DNA of 64,000 nt from Teredinibacter franksiae (GCF_014218805.1 NZ_JACJUV010000001.1:4104501-4168500), one strand, 5' to 3'. Positions 18,882-28,846 are shown, counted from the stretch's first letter. Translations and numbers: made by a program. The notes: generated by a model not told the origin, from the sequence alone.

Positions 18882-19573
18882 TGAGCCTGGTATTACTCGC
18901 TGAAGACGATAAGCGGCTGGCTGAACTTGTTAAGGATTACCTTGAAAGTCATGACTTTCAGGTTGTGGTCGAGGATGTTGGTCATACTGTGCCTCGAGCC
19001 GTGCAATCGCTTAACCCGGATATAGTGATTCTGGATGTAATGTTGCCGGGCAAGGACGGTTTAACCATCTGTAAGGAAATTAGGCCGCGTTACGATGGCC
19101 CTATTTTAATGTTGACCGCGCGAGACTCGGATGTAGACCAAGTATCGGGCTTAGAGTATGGCGCCGATGACTATGTTATTAAGCCTGCGGAGCCTAGAGT
19201 ACTGCTGGCGAGAATCCGAGCATTGCTTAGGCGATATCAGCAACCGGAAGAAAAAGAGCAAACAGAGATCCATTTTGGCGCGCTAAGCCTTTTTGTTTCT
19301 TCACGTGAAGTGCGTTTACGTAAGGAAGTTGTTGCGCTTTCCAGCCACGAGTTCGACATGTTGTTAACCTTTGCCAAACAGCCCGGCAAGGTGTTGAGCC
19401 GTGAGTACTTATTCAATATTATTTACGGTCGCCCCTACGATGGTATGGATAGAACGATTGATGTGCGTGTATCGCAGTTACGTAAAAAACTCGGTGATTG
19501 CTCCGATGAGCCTACCCGCCTGAAAACAGTGTGGGGGCGGGGTTATCTATTTGTGGCTGAAGCCTGGGAGTAA
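18881..19573 (+). CDS. OmpR-family response regulator
   Basis: 230 residues. The receiver domain has LLAEDDKRLAEL, phospho-acceptor Asp52 in IVILDVMLPGKDG and the conserved Lys in VIKPAEPRVLL. It joins a winged-helix DNA-binding domain (SSHEFDMLLTFAKQPGKVLSR, then RTIDVRVSQLRKKLGD, and VWGRGYLF). Its start overlaps the DUF3019 stop, and the kinase gene follows 41 bases later. It probably regulates its own MipA-DUF3019 operon and other envelope genes. Confidence 0.94.
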   Translation: MSLVLLAEDDKRLAELVKDYLESHDFQVVVEDVGHTVPRAVQSLNPDIVILDVMLPGKDGLTICKEIRPRYDGPILMLTARDSDVDQVSGLEYGADDYVIKPAEPRVLLARIRALLRRYQQPEEKEQTEIHFGALSLFVSSREVRLRKEVVALSSHEFDMLLTFAKQPGKVLSREYLFNIIYGRPYDGMDRTIDVRVSQLRKKLGDCSDEPTRLKTVWGRGYLFVAEAWE

Positions 19574-19614
19574 CGCGGATGAATAAAGTCGCGTTACATT
19601 AAGCGAGCTCATCT

Positions 19615-20904
19615 ATGAATCGTGCTTTTGCATCACTTTACCTGCTAATCGTATTTTCTGTTGTTGGTATAGGCTGGGGAGTCGATAAGCTTTGGCAGGC
19701 TTATAATTCCGCGCCAGAGCTCAACAGTTATGTTGGAAGCTTGTTTCGTCTTCTCGAAAACGATCTAAATGCCCAGCCAGTAGACCTTTACCCTCAACGC
19801 GTTCAATCCTTCTCGAAAACAGCCGAGCTACAGATGGAGCTATATCGGCTCGATGAGTTGGCAGACTCCGGTTTGGGCCAGCAAATTTTACTCGGCGATA
19901 TTGTTTCGCTCAATGCTTCGCCAACTGAATTGGTGAGCTATAAGCGTCTTGCCGAAAGTGACTATATTCTTAGTATTCATCAAGTTATTGACGATCCCGA
20001 TGCGGGCTATTTTTATCAGGTGCTACTGGTAGGGTTTTATTTGTCCATTGCCCTAGTGATATTCTTTTGGGTTTGGCCTCTGTCCCGAGATTTACGGATT
20101 TTACAGAAGCAAACGCTTAAACTTGGTCAAGACGGTGTGCCCTCTGCTGTAAATATTGGTCCGCGGTCTACGGTGTTTGAATTGGCTCAGTCGTTTAACC
20201 GAATGTCGGAGCGTATCCGCGAGTTGATTGGAACCCACAAAGAAATGACATACGCGGTTTCTCACGAGTTGCGTACACCGCTTGCCCGAATGAAATTTGC
20301 GCTGGAGATGGCGGCAGATATAGAAGATCGCAAAATTCAGGGGCGAAAGCTCGCCAGTATCCGTGAAGATGTTGGGGAAATGGAAAGCCTTATTAACGAG
20401 CTGCTGACCTACGCTGGTTTTGAGCAAGGGGTTACTAAGCTAAATTTAAAACCCGGTGATCTCAAGGCGCTTGTCCGTGATGTGGTTAAAAACTGCTCCA
20501 GTGAAATGGTTTCGTTGAAGCACGAGCTAAGAAATCGTTTGGGTGATCAGCAAGTATTTTGTGAGTGGTACTTAATCGAACGAGCGCTGCACAATGTCAT
20601 TTCCAATGCCCAGCGCTACGCAGGAAGTAGGATTCGCATTACGTTGGATGCAGATGAAAAAGATTACATGGTACTCGTTGAGGATGATGGGCCGGGAATT
20701 CCGCCGGCAGATCGGTCAAGAGTATTCAATTCATTTGTTCGACTACGGCAGAACACTAATTTTGATAAAAGTGGTTTTGGGCTCGGGCTTTCAATTGTTA
20801 GCCGCATTATGGAATGGCATGGTGGCAGCGCCGATGTGGCAGAATCCGAGTGGGGCGGGGCTAAGTTTGTATTGCGTTGGCCGCAGACCTTTAAGCTGGA
20901 CTAG
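19615..20904 (+). CDS. Two-component sensor histidine kinase
   Basis: 429 residues. TM1 (about 5-25) and TM2 (about 141-162) surround a periplasmic region. HAMP follows, then HisKA with His217 in YAVSHELRTPLARMKF. HATPase_c has VISNAQRYAG (N box), VEDDGPGIPP (G1) and SGFGLGLSIVSRI (G2). The architecture resembles RstB/CpxA-type envelope sensors. It is the last gene of the MipA-DUF3019-regulator-kinase module; MipA or DUF3019 may feed the sensor, which is inference. Confidence 0.93.
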   Translation: MNRAFASLYLLIVFSVVGIGWGVDKLWQAYNSAPELNSYVGSLFRLLENDLNAQPVDLYPQRVQSFSKTAELQMELYRLDELADSGLGQQILLGDIVSLNASPTELVSYKRLAESDYILSIHQVIDDPDAGYFYQVLLVGFYLSIALVIFFWVWPLSRDLRILQKQTLKLGQDGVPSAVNIGPRSTVFELAQSFNRMSERIRELIGTHKEMTYAVSHELRTPLARMKFALEMAADIEDRKIQGRKLASIREDVGEMESLINELLTYAGFEQGVTKLNLKPGDLKALVRDVVKNCSSEMVSLKHELRNRLGDQQVFCEWYLIERALHNVISNAQRYAGSRIRITLDADEKDYMVLVEDDGPGIPPADRSRVFNSFVRLRQNTNFDKSGFGLGLSIVSRIMEWHGGSADVAESEWGGAKFVLRWPQTFKLD

Positions 20905-20961
20905 CGTAGACCGCTACCATTATACCGGGTTGTCCCATAGCTTTTGATACTGCATAACCTG

Positions 20962-21933
20962 TTAGCTACTTTGATCACCGTTACCCGATAGCCGTTCGGC
21001 CATTTCGTTTGTGGCTTTTATTAGCGCGTCGGTAATGCTTGGCTCGCGAGATGCGTGACCGGCGTCGCGAATTATGTGTAACTCAGATTCGCCCCAGTGC
21101 TCATACAACGCAATCGCGTTATCCAACGGACACACCATATCGTAGCGGCCATGAATAATAATGCCGGGTGTTTTTTCTATTTGCGCCATATTTTCCAATA
21201 CTTGATTGCTGGCGATAAAGGCTTGGTTTACAAAGTAATGGGCTTCTATGCGCGCGAGGGATACGGCTAGGTGGGGGTCGGTAAAGCTGTTAACGACTTC
21301 AGGGTTGGGCCTTAGGGTGGCGCAACGACCTTCCCACATAGACCAAGCCTTTGCAGCAGACATACGCGCAATCTCGTTGCTACTGGTTAGAATGCGGTAA
21401 TAAGCATTCATTAGATCATGTCGCTCACTGGCGGGAATTGGGTGTAGAAAATCTTTCCAGTAATCGGGGAAGATTCGATCTGCTCCAGCTTGATAAAACC
21501 AGCTTAGGTCCTGTTCTCGAGCCAGGAATATACCGCGTAAAACCATTCCAAGCACATTGTCGGGGTGTGCTTGAGCATACAGCAGGCTGAGTGTTGAGCC
21601 CCAAGAGCCGCCAAACAGCACCCAGCGATCAACGTCGAGAAGCTGGCGAATAGCTTCAATATCGTCGATGAGGTGTTGGGTTGTGTTGTTTTCCAGTTCG
21701 GCGTGGGGCCGAGAGCGCCCCGAGCCTCTTTGGTCAAACAAGATAATGCGGTATTTTTCCGGGTCGAAAAACCGGCGGTCGTGTTTACTGCAGCCCGCAC
21801 CGGGACCGCCGTGAACAAACAATACCGGAATGCCATCTGGCACACCGCACTCCTCGATGTAGAGCGTGTGGAGTTTATCCACTGCAAGGTCATGGCGTGC
21901 GTAGGGTTTAATCTCCGGGAAAAGATTTTGCAT
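20962..21933 (-). CDS. pip: Proline iminopeptidase
   Basis: 323 residues from the ATG at 21931-21933, chosen for its AGGGG site seven bases upstream; the open frame extends 13 codons further. It is an alpha/beta hydrolase of peptidase family S33: the oxyanion motif FVHGGPGAGC, the DQRGSGRSRPH loop, nucleophile Ser110 in FGGSWGSTLSL, Asp in GRYDMVCP and His in RDAGHASREP. It releases N-terminal proline from peptides in the cytoplasm. Confidence 0.95.
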   Translation of the reverse strand: MQNLFPEIKPYARHDLAVDKLHTLYIEECGVPDGIPVLFVHGGPGAGCSKHDRRFFDPEKYRIILFDQRGSGRSRPHAELENNTTQHLIDDIEAIRQLLDVDRWVLFGGSWGSTLSLLYAQAHPDNVLGMVLRGIFLAREQDLSWFYQAGADRIFPDYWKDFLHPIPASERHDLMNAYYRILTSSNEIARMSAAKAWSMWEGRCATLRPNPEVVNSFTDPHLAVSLARIEAHYFVNQAFIASNQVLENMAQIEKTPGIIIHGRYDMVCPLDNAIALYEHWGESELHIIRDAGHASREPSITDALIKATNEMAERLSGNGDQSS

Positions 21934-22066
21934 AACAGCCCCTGTTATCTGGCTTCCAATTATTAAAGACACTTCTGGTTAATTCTAGCTTAAAACGTGG
22001 ATGCCCATGGGCTAATGATGAGAGGATTGTGCAGGCAGAGACCGATAATGACGATGAGGTGCGTAA

Positions 22067-22651
22067 ATGACAGAAAAAGCACGCTGTAATTGGTGTGGTA
22101 ACGACCCACTTTATGTTGATTATCATGACAGTGAGTGGGGGGTGCCGATTTGGGATAGCCGGGAGCTGTTCGAAAAACTTATTCTCGACGGGGCTCAGGC
22201 GGGTCTGTCGTGGATAACGATATTGCGTAAGCGTGAGGGATACAGAAAAGCTTTTGATCAATTTAACCCCGAAAAAATGGCGCGTTATACGGATAAAAAG
22301 CTTGAGCGTTTGATGCAGAACTCCGAAATAGTGCGCAATCGCTTAAAAATTGCCAGTGCAAGGCAAAATGCGCGCGCTTTCCTTTCAATTATGGAGGGAG
22401 CAGAGCCTTTCTCCGATTTTTTGTGGTCGTTTGTGGATGGCGCTCCACAGCAGAATCGCTGGCAAACAATGGCAGATGTGCCTACCACGACTCTTCAGGC
22501 AGAAGCCATGAGTAAGGCACTAAAAAAAGCGGGCTTTAACTTTGTTGGCCCCACTATAGTCTATGCCTTTATGCAGGCAGTAGGTATGGTCAATGATCAC
22601 TTAGTAACTTGTTGTCGTTACAGGGCCTGTAAAGCGTTGGCTTGCCCATAA
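22067..22651 (+). CDS. tag: DNA-3-methyladenine glycosylase I
   Basis: 194 residues. Tag-family features: the N-terminal RCNWCGNDPLYVDYHDSEWG with zinc-ligand Cys and His, the LFEKLILDGAQAGLSWITIL core, and the C-terminal VNDHLVTCCRY with the remaining zinc His and Cys. It excises 3-methyladenine from alkylated DNA. It is divergent from pip and converges on tatC. Confidence 0.96.
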   Translation: MTEKARCNWCGNDPLYVDYHDSEWGVPIWDSRELFEKLILDGAQAGLSWITILRKREGYRKAFDQFNPEKMARYTDKKLERLMQNSEIVRNRLKIASARQNARAFLSIMEGAEPFSDFLWSFVDGAPQQNRWQTMADVPTTTLQAEAMSKALKKAGFNFVGPTIVYAFMQAVGMVNDHLVTCCRYRACKALACP

Positions 22652-22674
22652 TAATTAGCACACGAGCGTGCGGG

Positions 22675-23457
22675 CTAGAGGTCGTCTGGCTCGTCTGGGT
22701 CGGTATCTTCATCCTCTGTATCGATTTCAGCCGGCTTGAAAAACCTGCCAAAGAAAATACCGATTTCGAATAAAAGCCACATGGGGATTGCCAGCAGTGC
22801 CTGGGAGATAATGTCCGGTGGTGTTAGCAGCATGCCGACAACGAAACAGCCGACTAGAACATAAGGCCTTTTACTGGCTAATTGCGCGGGGGAAAGAACA
22901 CCGGCGGAAATCAACAGAATCGTGGCAATGGGAATTTCGAAGGCCGCGCCGAAGGCAAAAAACAGTTTGATCACAAATGCCTGATATTTGCTTATATCAG
23001 TCATAACCGCAACGCTTTCTGGCCCAACAGAAGTAAAGAAGCTAAATACCAGTGGGAAAACCACGTAGTAGGCGAAAGCCATGCCGGCATAAAAAAGTAG
23101 AACGCTGGAGGTAATTAATGGAATGGCTAGCCTTTTTTCTCTGCGGTACAGAGCTGGGGATACAAATGCCCAGATTTGGTAAAAAATAAAAGGGATACAG
23201 AGAAACATTGAAGCGAACAGTGTTAGCTTGAATGGTGTAAGAAAGGGGGAGGCCACCTCTGTTGCAATCATGTGGCTGTTTTCGGGTAGAAACACCTGCA
23301 ACGGTTGTGCTACGAATTCATAAATTTCGTTGGCAAAACTGAAAAGCCCCAAAAACACCACAAATATCGCCAAAAAACTACGCAATAGTCTCGAGCGTAA
23401 CTCTATGAGGTGTTGCACCAGAGGTTGTTCCTGAAGGTTTTCTGCTGGTGTTGTCAT
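22675..23457 (-). CDS. tatC: Twin-arginine translocase subunit TatC
   Basis: 260 residues with six membrane segments. The N-terminal cytoplasmic motif ([14 protein letters not shown]) and the first periplasmic loop ([20 protein letters not shown]) are typical of TatC, the receptor for twin-arginine signal peptides. The C-terminus is a very acidic tail (Glu/Asp-rich). The start overlaps the tatB stop by 4 bases in a hisI-hisE-tatA-tatB-tatC run. Confidence 0.97.
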   Translation of the reverse strand: MTTPAENLQEQPLVQHLIELRSRLLRSFLAIFVVFLGLFSFANEIYEFVAQPLQVFLPENSHMIATEVASPFLTPFKLTLFASMFLCIPFIFYQIWAFVSPALYRREKRLAIPLITSSVLLFYAGMAFAYYVVFPLVFSFFTSVGPESVAVMTDISKYQAFVIKLFFAFGAAFEIPIATILLISAGVLSPAQLASKRPYVLVGCFVVGMLLTPPDIISQALLAIPMWLLFEIGIFFGRFFKPAEIDTEDEDTDPDEPDDL

Positions 23458-23972
23458 GGATTGCTTGGCTTGGGTTGAGATGTGCTGGGCCCAGAAGAAT
23501 TAGCTTCAGATGTATTAGGTTCGGGGGTATTAGCATCAGAATTATGGTGTTCAGAGTTGATATGCTCGGAGGCATTCTGCTCTGGGTTTATTACGTGTTC
23601 TGTATTTTCCGGGGCAAGTGTGTCATCCGCTTCTCTCTTTGCTGAATTAGCGATAGCTTCAGACGGTTGAGCCTGCTCTTCGGTTTTGAAAATGCCGGTG
23701 TACTCGCCGCTAGCTATTTGCTTGCGCATTTCTTCTTGCTTCTTTTTGGCGGCGCGTAGAGATGCGAGAATTTCCTCGTTATGGATTTCTCGGCGAATTT
23801 CGTCGGCACCAATTTGTTTTTCGAATTCAGTGCGTGCGGCCGTAACATTGCGGCGGATACCGTTGACCCAGATAACGCAAGTTTTTATAGCGCCTGGCAA
23901 CCGTTCAGGCCCAATGACAACAAGGCCAATAACCACGATAACCAGTATTTCCAGAAAGCCCATATCGAACAT
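23454..23972 (-). CDS. tatB: Twin-arginine translocase subunit TatB
   Basis: 172 residues. The N-terminal membrane helix with the Glu and Pro of TatB ([20 protein letters not shown], then [11 protein letters not shown]) is followed by an amphipathic helix. The last ~70 residues are a low-complexity tail rich in Asn, Ser, Pro and Glu, longer than in many relatives. TatB forms the substrate receptor with TatC. Confidence 0.95.
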   Translation of the reverse strand: MFDMGFLEILVIVVIGLVVIGPERLPGAIKTCVIWVNGIRRNVTAARTEFEKQIGADEIRREIHNEEILASLRAAKKKQEEMRKQIASGEYTGIFKTEEQAQPSEAIANSAKREADDTLAPENTEHVINPEQNASEHINSEHHNSDANTPEPNTSEANSSGPSTSQPKPSNP

Positions 23973-24006
23973 AATAAATGTCTGTGCTCAGGTATTTGAG
24001 GCTGCT

Positions 24007-24255
24007 TTATTTGCTCTCGGTTTTTTCTTTACATTCGGTTGTGGTGTCTGCCGTTTCAGATTGTTCGGCTTCTACCTGCTTGGCGTCTTCTTCCGCTTTA
24101 GCCTTTGCTTCCTCATCGGTCATGGCTTTTTTAAAGCCCTTGATTGCTCCACCGAGGTCGCCGCCCAAGCCACGTAATCGCTTAGTGCCGAATAATAGCA
24201 ATACGATCACCAAGATAATAAGAAGTTGCCAAATACTAATGCCGCCTAAGCCCAT
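24007..24255 (-). CDS. tatA: Twin-arginine translocase subunit TatA
   Basis: 82 residues. The short N-terminal helix ([18 protein letters not shown]) is followed by the [22 protein letters not shown] amphipathic region (FG-TKRL motif) and an acidic tail. It forms the protein-conducting oligomer of the Tat system. It lies 33 bases after hisE, in the same orientation. Confidence 0.96.
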   Translation of the reverse strand: MGLGGISIWQLLIILVIVLLLFGTKRLRGLGGDLGGAIKGFKKAMTDEEAKAKAEEDAKQVEAEQSETADTTTECKEKTESK

Positions 24256-24288
24256 AGTGTTACCTTTTTATTCGCTTAATGGTGTAAT

Positions 24289-24627
24289 TTATTTATCGCC
24301 TGTGCGTCCGGCTTTTTCTTCGAGGCCAGACAAATCAAATCGGCGAGCCAATTCTTCAAGTACTGCTGAAGAATCTGTACCTAAATGTGAAAGCATGACC
24401 ATTGAATGGAACCAGAGGTCGGCTGTTTCGTATACTAAGTTTTGTGTTGTTTGCTCGGTTTCAGCATCCTTTGCAGCAATCAGTGTTTCTGTACACTCTT
24501 CGCCAACCTTTTCCAGAATTTTATTCAGGCCCTTGTGGTGAAGTTTAGCCACATAGGATGATGCTGGGTCAGCTTGCAATTTGCGCTCGGCGAGAACGCG
24601 GTCGAGTGCGGCTAAAACTTCGCTCAT
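24289..24627 (-). CDS. hisE: Phosphoribosyl-ATP pyrophosphatase
   Basis: 112 residues. The MazG-like fold is recognisable from [16 protein letters not shown] and [14 protein letters not shown], the metal-binding acidic residues. It performs the second step of histidine synthesis (PR-ATP to PR-AMP). The start overlaps the hisI stop by 4 bases; here HisI and HisE are separate proteins. Confidence 0.96.
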   Translation of the reverse strand: MSEVLAALDRVLAERKLQADPASSYVAKLHHKGLNKILEKVGEECTETLIAAKDAETEQTTQNLVYETADLWFHSMVMLSHLGTDSSAVLEELARRFDLSGLEEKAGRTGDK

Positions 24628-25016
24628 TGATATATCTCTTTTGGGTCTTTAATAATGCCGGAATTTTCTACCCACTGCCCATCTTTGAGTGTGCGATAAA
24701 AGCATGACCGGCGTCCCGTATGACAAGCAATTCCACCCAGCTGTTCAATTTTTAACACAACAACGTCGGCGTCGCAGTCGAGCTGAATTTCTTTTATGTT
24801 TTGTCTGTGGCCGGAGCTTTCGCCTTTACGCCATAATGTCTGCCGGGAGCGTGACCAGTATACCGCAATGCCCTCTTGGGCCGTGAGGGCGAGAGATTCG
24901 CGGTTCATCCATGCCATCATCAACAGTTCACCGGTTTCGTGATCTTGGGCGATGGCGGGCACCAGCCCGTCGCTGGTCCAGGTAATGTCATCGAGAAATG
25001 CATTAGGGTTGGTCAT
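24624..25016 (-). CDS. hisI: Phosphoribosyl-AMP cyclohydrolase
   Basis: 130 residues. Motifs include [33 protein letters not shown] and the metal-binding CDADVVVL and [11 protein letters not shown]. It opens the adenine ring of PR-AMP, the third step of histidine synthesis. It is the first gene of the his-tat run, which is a common arrangement in gammaproteobacteria. Confidence 0.97.
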   Translation of the reverse strand: MTNPNAFLDDITWTSDGLVPAIAQDHETGELLMMAWMNRESLALTAQEGIAVYWSRSRQTLWRKGESSGHRQNIKEIQLDCDADVVVLKIEQLGGIACHTGRRSCFYRTLKDGQWVENSGIIKDPKEIYQ

Positions 25017-25083
25017 GGTGCAATTGCAAGATATGAGTGTATCGGGCCGGCAAGGATACAGGATTTTAAGCGATAGCAGCCAC

Positions 25084-25983
25084 TCAATGGTCTCTATTCA
25101 CAATATAGTGCGCAAGTTCACGTAAGTAATTGGCGCCGTCACCGAATGTGTCAAGGGATTCAACCGCATGCGTTACCAGCTCGTCAGCCCTTGTTCGCGC
25201 ACCTTGCAGGCCGAGTAGAGACACGTATGTGGGCTTATTACGTATTGCATCGGAGCCTTGTTGCTTGCCGAGGGTATGCGTATCGGATGTGACATCAATA
25301 ATGTCGTCCTGCACCTGGAAAGCCAGACCAATGGCGTCGGCATAGTGGCGCAGCTGCTGTTGCTGTTCTTGCGTGGCACTCACGGAGATGCCTCCAAGCG
25401 CAACGGACGCCTGAATTAATGCGCCGGTTTTAAAGCCATGCATCTGTTGTAGTTCATCGAGCGGAAGGGCCTTATCGACGGAAGACAGGTCGATAGCCTG
25501 GCCCAGTACCATTCCGTTTATACCGGAAGCCTTCGCCAGCACTTTTAATGCCTGTAATGCCTGATCGGCGGGAATATTGGCATTGATAATGGATTCGAAA
25601 GCAAAGCACTGGAGCGCATCACCAGCGAGAATTGCGCTCGCCTCATCAAAGGCAATGTGACAGGTGGGTTTGCCTCGACGTAGGTCATCATCGTCCATCG
25701 CTGGCAAATCGTCGTGAATGAGGCTGTAGGCATGGATACACTCTACGGCACTGGCTAGAGCGTCGGTGGTTGTATTCGGCTCGCTCACGGCATGTGCCGC
25801 CGCATAGGCTAATATCGGACGGATACGTTTGCCGCCATCAAGCAGGCTGTAGCGCATTGCCTGCAGTAGTGCGTTGCCTGAAGCCGTAATGGCCGAGGAA
25901 AAGTGTTGGCTGGCCAGTGCGTCGTCGAGATACTGGTTAATGCGCGCCTGGTACTCCACCCGAAAGGCCTTGAGGTCGGTCAT
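25084..25983 (-). CDS. ispA: (2E,6E)-farnesyl diphosphate synthase / polyprenyl synthetase
   Basis: 299 residues. The first Asp-rich motif ([14 protein letters not shown]) and the second ([13 protein letters not shown]) are intact, and the [13 protein letters not shown] segment is present. It condenses isopentenyl diphosphate to farnesyl diphosphate for quinone and undecaprenyl synthesis. Its start follows the xseB stop with no intervening base. The dxs gene that commonly follows xseB-ispA is absent here. Confidence 0.96.
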   Translation of the reverse strand: MTDLKAFRVEYQARINQYLDDALASQHFSSAITASGNALLQAMRYSLLDGGKRIRPILAYAAAHAVSEPNTTTDALASAVECIHAYSLIHDDLPAMDDDDLRRGKPTCHIAFDEASAILAGDALQCFAFESIINANIPADQALQALKVLAKASGINGMVLGQAIDLSSVDKALPLDELQQMHGFKTGALIQASVALGGISVSATQEQQQQLRHYADAIGLAFQVQDDIIDVTSDTHTLGKQQGSDAIRNKPTYVSLLGLQGARTRADELVTHAVESLDTFGDGANYLRELAHYIVNRDH

Positions 25984-26232
25984 TTACTCAGCGGCCTTAT
26001 TGTCCAGTTCAAAGGGTTCGGTTATTAGCTTGCCGTTTTCCTCTTTAAGTAGCAGTTCTACTTTCTGTTCGGCCTCTTGTAGCGCTGACTGGCAGCTCCG
26101 CGTGAGCTTAATGCCTTGTTCGAAGGTTTTTAGGGAGTCTTCGAGTGAAAGTTCGCCACTTTCAAGCTGGGCCACTAGGCTTTCCAGCTGCTCGAGTGAT
26201 TTTTCAAAATTGGGTGTTTTTTTTGTTGCCAC
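25984..26232 (-). CDS. xseB: Exodeoxyribonuclease VII small subunit
   Basis: 82 residues, matching family length. [20 protein letters not shown] and [20 protein letters not shown] are diagnostic. It associates with XseA to degrade single-stranded DNA. It is directly fused in order to ispA, as in most gammaproteobacteria. Confidence 0.96.
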   Translation of the reverse strand: MATKKTPNFEKSLEQLESLVAQLESGELSLEDSLKTFEQGIKLTRSCQSALQEAEQKVELLLKEENGKLITEPFELDNKAAE

Positions 26233-26476
26233 GTGGGGCCTCCTGTCTGTGGCGCAAACATACCTGAGGTGCCATAGGTGGTCAATGTGAAAGACGATAC
26301 TTCATAAATAAGATTTCTGGTCGATAGAACTGTGGCAGGGCCTGTTTTTGATAAACAGGGTTCTCATAACAAAGCATTAAGAATCTAATCACTCCTTAGG
26401 CGATTTGTGTCTAGACTAGAAGTAAAGCTATCGGGCGCATCGGTTGCCCGGTTACCTGTGAAAAGAGGGTTACTCT

Positions 26477-27241
26477 GTGGATCTAGCAACGATTGTGGGG
26501 ATCATTGGCGCGCTTGCGCTAATAGTGATCGCCATGTTGATGAGTGGCGAGCTGGGTATGTTCGTCAATGGCCCTTCGTTGGTCATCGTAGTTGGCGGAA
26601 CCATCTTTGCTGTAATGGCGAAGTACGGCCTGTCCCAGTTTCTGGGGGCTATAAAGGTTGCCGGCAAGAGCTTCAGTACGAAACTACCTAACCCTTACGA
26701 TCTTATCGAAGAAATCGTTGCTCTAGCGGACGAAGCTCGAAAAGGCGGCTTGCTGTCTTTGGAGGGCAAGGAGGTTAGCAGTGACTTTCTTCAGCGTGGC
26801 ATTCAGTTGTTAGTTGATGGCCATGATCCGGATGTCGTGAAAAGTCTGTTGTCTATTGACAAAAATAAGGCTGAAGAGCGTCACCAAGTGGGGGCTTCTA
26901 TATTTGGTGCCATGGCTGAAATGGCGCCGGCAATGGGGATGATTGGTACCTTAATTGGTTTGGTTGCGATGCTAGCTAATATGGATGATCCCAAAGCCAT
27001 TGGCCCGGCAATGGCGGTAGCACTGCTGACGACGCTCTATGGCGCCGTTATTGCCAATGCTATATGCGGCCCCATTTCCGATAAGCTCAAGTTGCGGGCA
27101 GGCGAAGAAGCGATGGTTAAAAGCCTGGTTATTGATGCGCTACTAGCCATACAAGGCGGGCAAAACCCAAGGGTTATCGACTCCATGCTTCGCAATTACC
27201 TACCTGAGGGTAAACGCGAAGTGGAAGCTGCCGCCGAGTAA
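26477..27241 (+). CDS. pomA: Flagellar motor stator protein PomA/MotA family
   Basis: 254 residues, starting at GTG 26477 with GAGGG nine bases upstream. Four membrane segments are visible (about 4-22, 30-50, 150-172 and 182-204). The opening MDLATIVGIIGALALIVIAM and the FVNGPSLVIVVGGT segment resemble PomA of sodium-driven motors more than proton-type MotA. It forms the ion-conducting stator with the next gene. A sodium drive fits a marine host but is inferred. Confidence 0.93.
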   Translation: MDLATIVGIIGALALIVIAMLMSGELGMFVNGPSLVIVVGGTIFAVMAKYGLSQFLGAIKVAGKSFSTKLPNPYDLIEEIVALADEARKGGLLSLEGKEVSSDFLQRGIQLLVDGHDPDVVKSLLSIDKNKAEERHQVGASIFGAMAEMAPAMGMIGTLIGLVAMLANMDDPKAIGPAMAVALLTTLYGAVIANAICGPISDKLKLRAGEEAMVKSLVIDALLAIQGGQNPRVIDSMLRNYLPEGKREVEAAAE

Positions 27242-27264
27242 GTCCTCGGGGATTGAGTGTCATA

Positions 27265-28254
27265 ATGAGCGACGAAGAAGAGAAAAAATGTAATTGTGTT
27301 CCAGGGCTTCCGCCTTGGATGGGCACGTTTGCCGATTTGATGTCGCTACTTATGTGCTTTTTCGTTTTGCTGCTGTCGTTTTCTGAAATGGATGCGATGA
27401 AGTTCAAGCGCTTGGCGGGCTCTATGGCTCAGGCGTTTGGCGTGCAGACCAAGTTGAGTGTTACTCAGATACCAAAAGGTACTAGCATCATAGCGCAGGA
27501 GTTTAGCCCTGGTCGTACGGAACCCACTCCTTTGAATGAAATTTGGCAGAAAACCCAAGATATCACCGAAATGTCGATGGAACAGGATTGCGCTGAAGAG
27601 TTCGATATGGAACAGGGGGATGAGGGTTACGATGCTGGCGTTAAACTGCGGGTAAAACAACAAATCGAAGATCTGCTAAAGAAAACTGAAGAAGACGCCT
27701 ATGAACTTGCCGGCGCATTACACGAGCAGATCTCGGCGGGGCAGGTGGAAGTTGAAACCCGTGGCCGCTTGATTATTATTCGTATTCGAGAAAAGGGCTC
27801 ATTTATTTCGGGCTCAGCCGAGATGTCGCCATCGTACAAAGATGTAATGCGAGAGGTGCGCGCAGTGCTCGCGTTAAAAAAAGGCAAGATAGCGGTGCAG
27901 GGCCATACCGATGATATTCCCATTAGCACCAGCAGATTTCGCTCAAACTGGGAGCTATCGTCCTCTCGGGCGGTTTCGGTGGCCCATGAACTAATGGTTG
28001 GTGGGGATGTTGCGGAGCGCCGATTTGAAGTGGCAGGATTCTCGGATACTTTGCCCCTTGCCCCCAATAGTTCGGCTGAAAATCGAGCTAGAAATAGGCG
28101 TGTTGAAATCCTAGTAAAACAGGGGGTTGAAGATGAACTCTCCGAAGATGACTTAAAAATGTTGAAAGAGAATAAAGAGGGTGAAGATATTCTTCGCGAG
28201 CTGGACCTTGAGCCTGAGTATTTGTTCGACCTAGAACCTGAAGAGATTTTCTAA
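27265..28254 (+). CDS. pomB: Flagellar motor stator protein PomB/MotB family
   Basis: 329 residues from the ATG at 27265; a TTG four codons earlier is possible. It has the cytoplasmic EEKKCNCVPGLPPWMGTFAD lead, a single membrane helix with the ion-binding Asp (FADLMSLLMCFFVLLLSFSE), a periplasmic linker and an OmpA-like peptidoglycan-binding domain (IAVQGHTDDIPI, NWELSSSRAVSVAHEL, NRARNRRVEILV). It anchors the stator to peptidoglycan. The stop overlaps the start of the PilZ-like gene. Confidence 0.94.
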   Translation: MSDEEEKKCNCVPGLPPWMGTFADLMSLLMCFFVLLLSFSEMDAMKFKRLAGSMAQAFGVQTKLSVTQIPKGTSIIAQEFSPGRTEPTPLNEIWQKTQDITEMSMEQDCAEEFDMEQGDEGYDAGVKLRVKQQIEDLLKKTEEDAYELAGALHEQISAGQVEVETRGRLIIIRIREKGSFISGSAEMSPSYKDVMREVRAVLALKKGKIAVQGHTDDIPISTSRFRSNWELSSSRAVSVAHELMVGGDVAERRFEVAGFSDTLPLAPNSSAENRARNRRVEILVKQGVEDELSEDDLKMLKENKEGEDILRELDLEPEYLFDLEPEEIF

Positions 28255-28823
28255 TGCACGACGAACGACGACGCTATTTTCGCATTGATGAATGTATAGG
28301 CATTGGTTATGAGCCTCTTGATCACCGCCTCCATACGCAAGGAATGGAAGAGCCTGGAGAAGCTGGGGAGCAGCTCACCAATATTCTTGATGTGATTGAG
28401 CAGCAAGATGAGCAAATAGAACACCTACTCACTGAGCTTGAGGACGAGAACCCAAAAGTTACTGAAATTATTAGGTTGTTTAATCAAAAGCTTGAGCGCG
28501 TTGTTAACCATTTGCTAATGGACAGCAAGACGATCTCGCGCATCGCTCATAAAGTGAAGGAAGCCAACCTTTCCGCGTGTGGAATTGGGTTTGTCAACAA
28601 CGAGCAGATAGGCGTGGGTGAAAACCTGAATTTGCAGCTTAAGCTATCGCCCGGTGATCTGGAAATTGAGACCAATGGTCGGGTGGTGAGTTGCGAACCC
28701 AATTTTGATGGTGAGAGCTATTACTGGAGAATTGACTTTTTTGGCATGAATAAGTCCAATCAAGAGGCGTTAATTCAGCATATAGTACGAACTCAAAGCT
28801 CTCAGTTAAAGAATAAAAGCTGA
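28254..28823 (+). CDS. PilZ-type c-di-GMP receptor with a helical insertion, downstream of pomAB
   Basis: 189 residues. The first c-di-GMP binding element, RxxxR (R6-R10 in ERRRYFRID), is at the N-terminus. The second, NxSxxG (N105-G110 in ANLSACGIGF), comes about 95 residues later. In ordinary PilZ domains the two lie roughly 20-35 residues apart. The intervening segment (about 36-102) is Glu/Gln/Leu-rich and predicted helical or coiled coil. The rest forms the beta-barrel end (VVSCEPN... YYWRIDFFGM). The ATG overlaps the pomB stop, so it is co-translated with the stator genes and may act as a c-di-GMP brake on motility (inference). Confidence 0.85.
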   Translation: MHDERRRYFRIDECIGIGYEPLDHRLHTQGMEEPGEAGEQLTNILDVIEQQDEQIEHLLTELEDENPKVTEIIRLFNQKLERVVNHLLMDSKTISRIAHKVKEANLSACGIGFVNNEQIGVGENLNLQLKLSPGDLEIETNGRVVSCEPNFDGESYYWRIDFFGMNKSNQEALIQHIVRTQSSQLKNKS

Positions 28824-28846
28824 GTTGATGATTTACTGGCCAGCCT

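Noticed and set aside
22651..22675. GCAC/GTGC hairpin between tag and tatC as a terminator
   Set aside because: Stem of four pairs with no T run.
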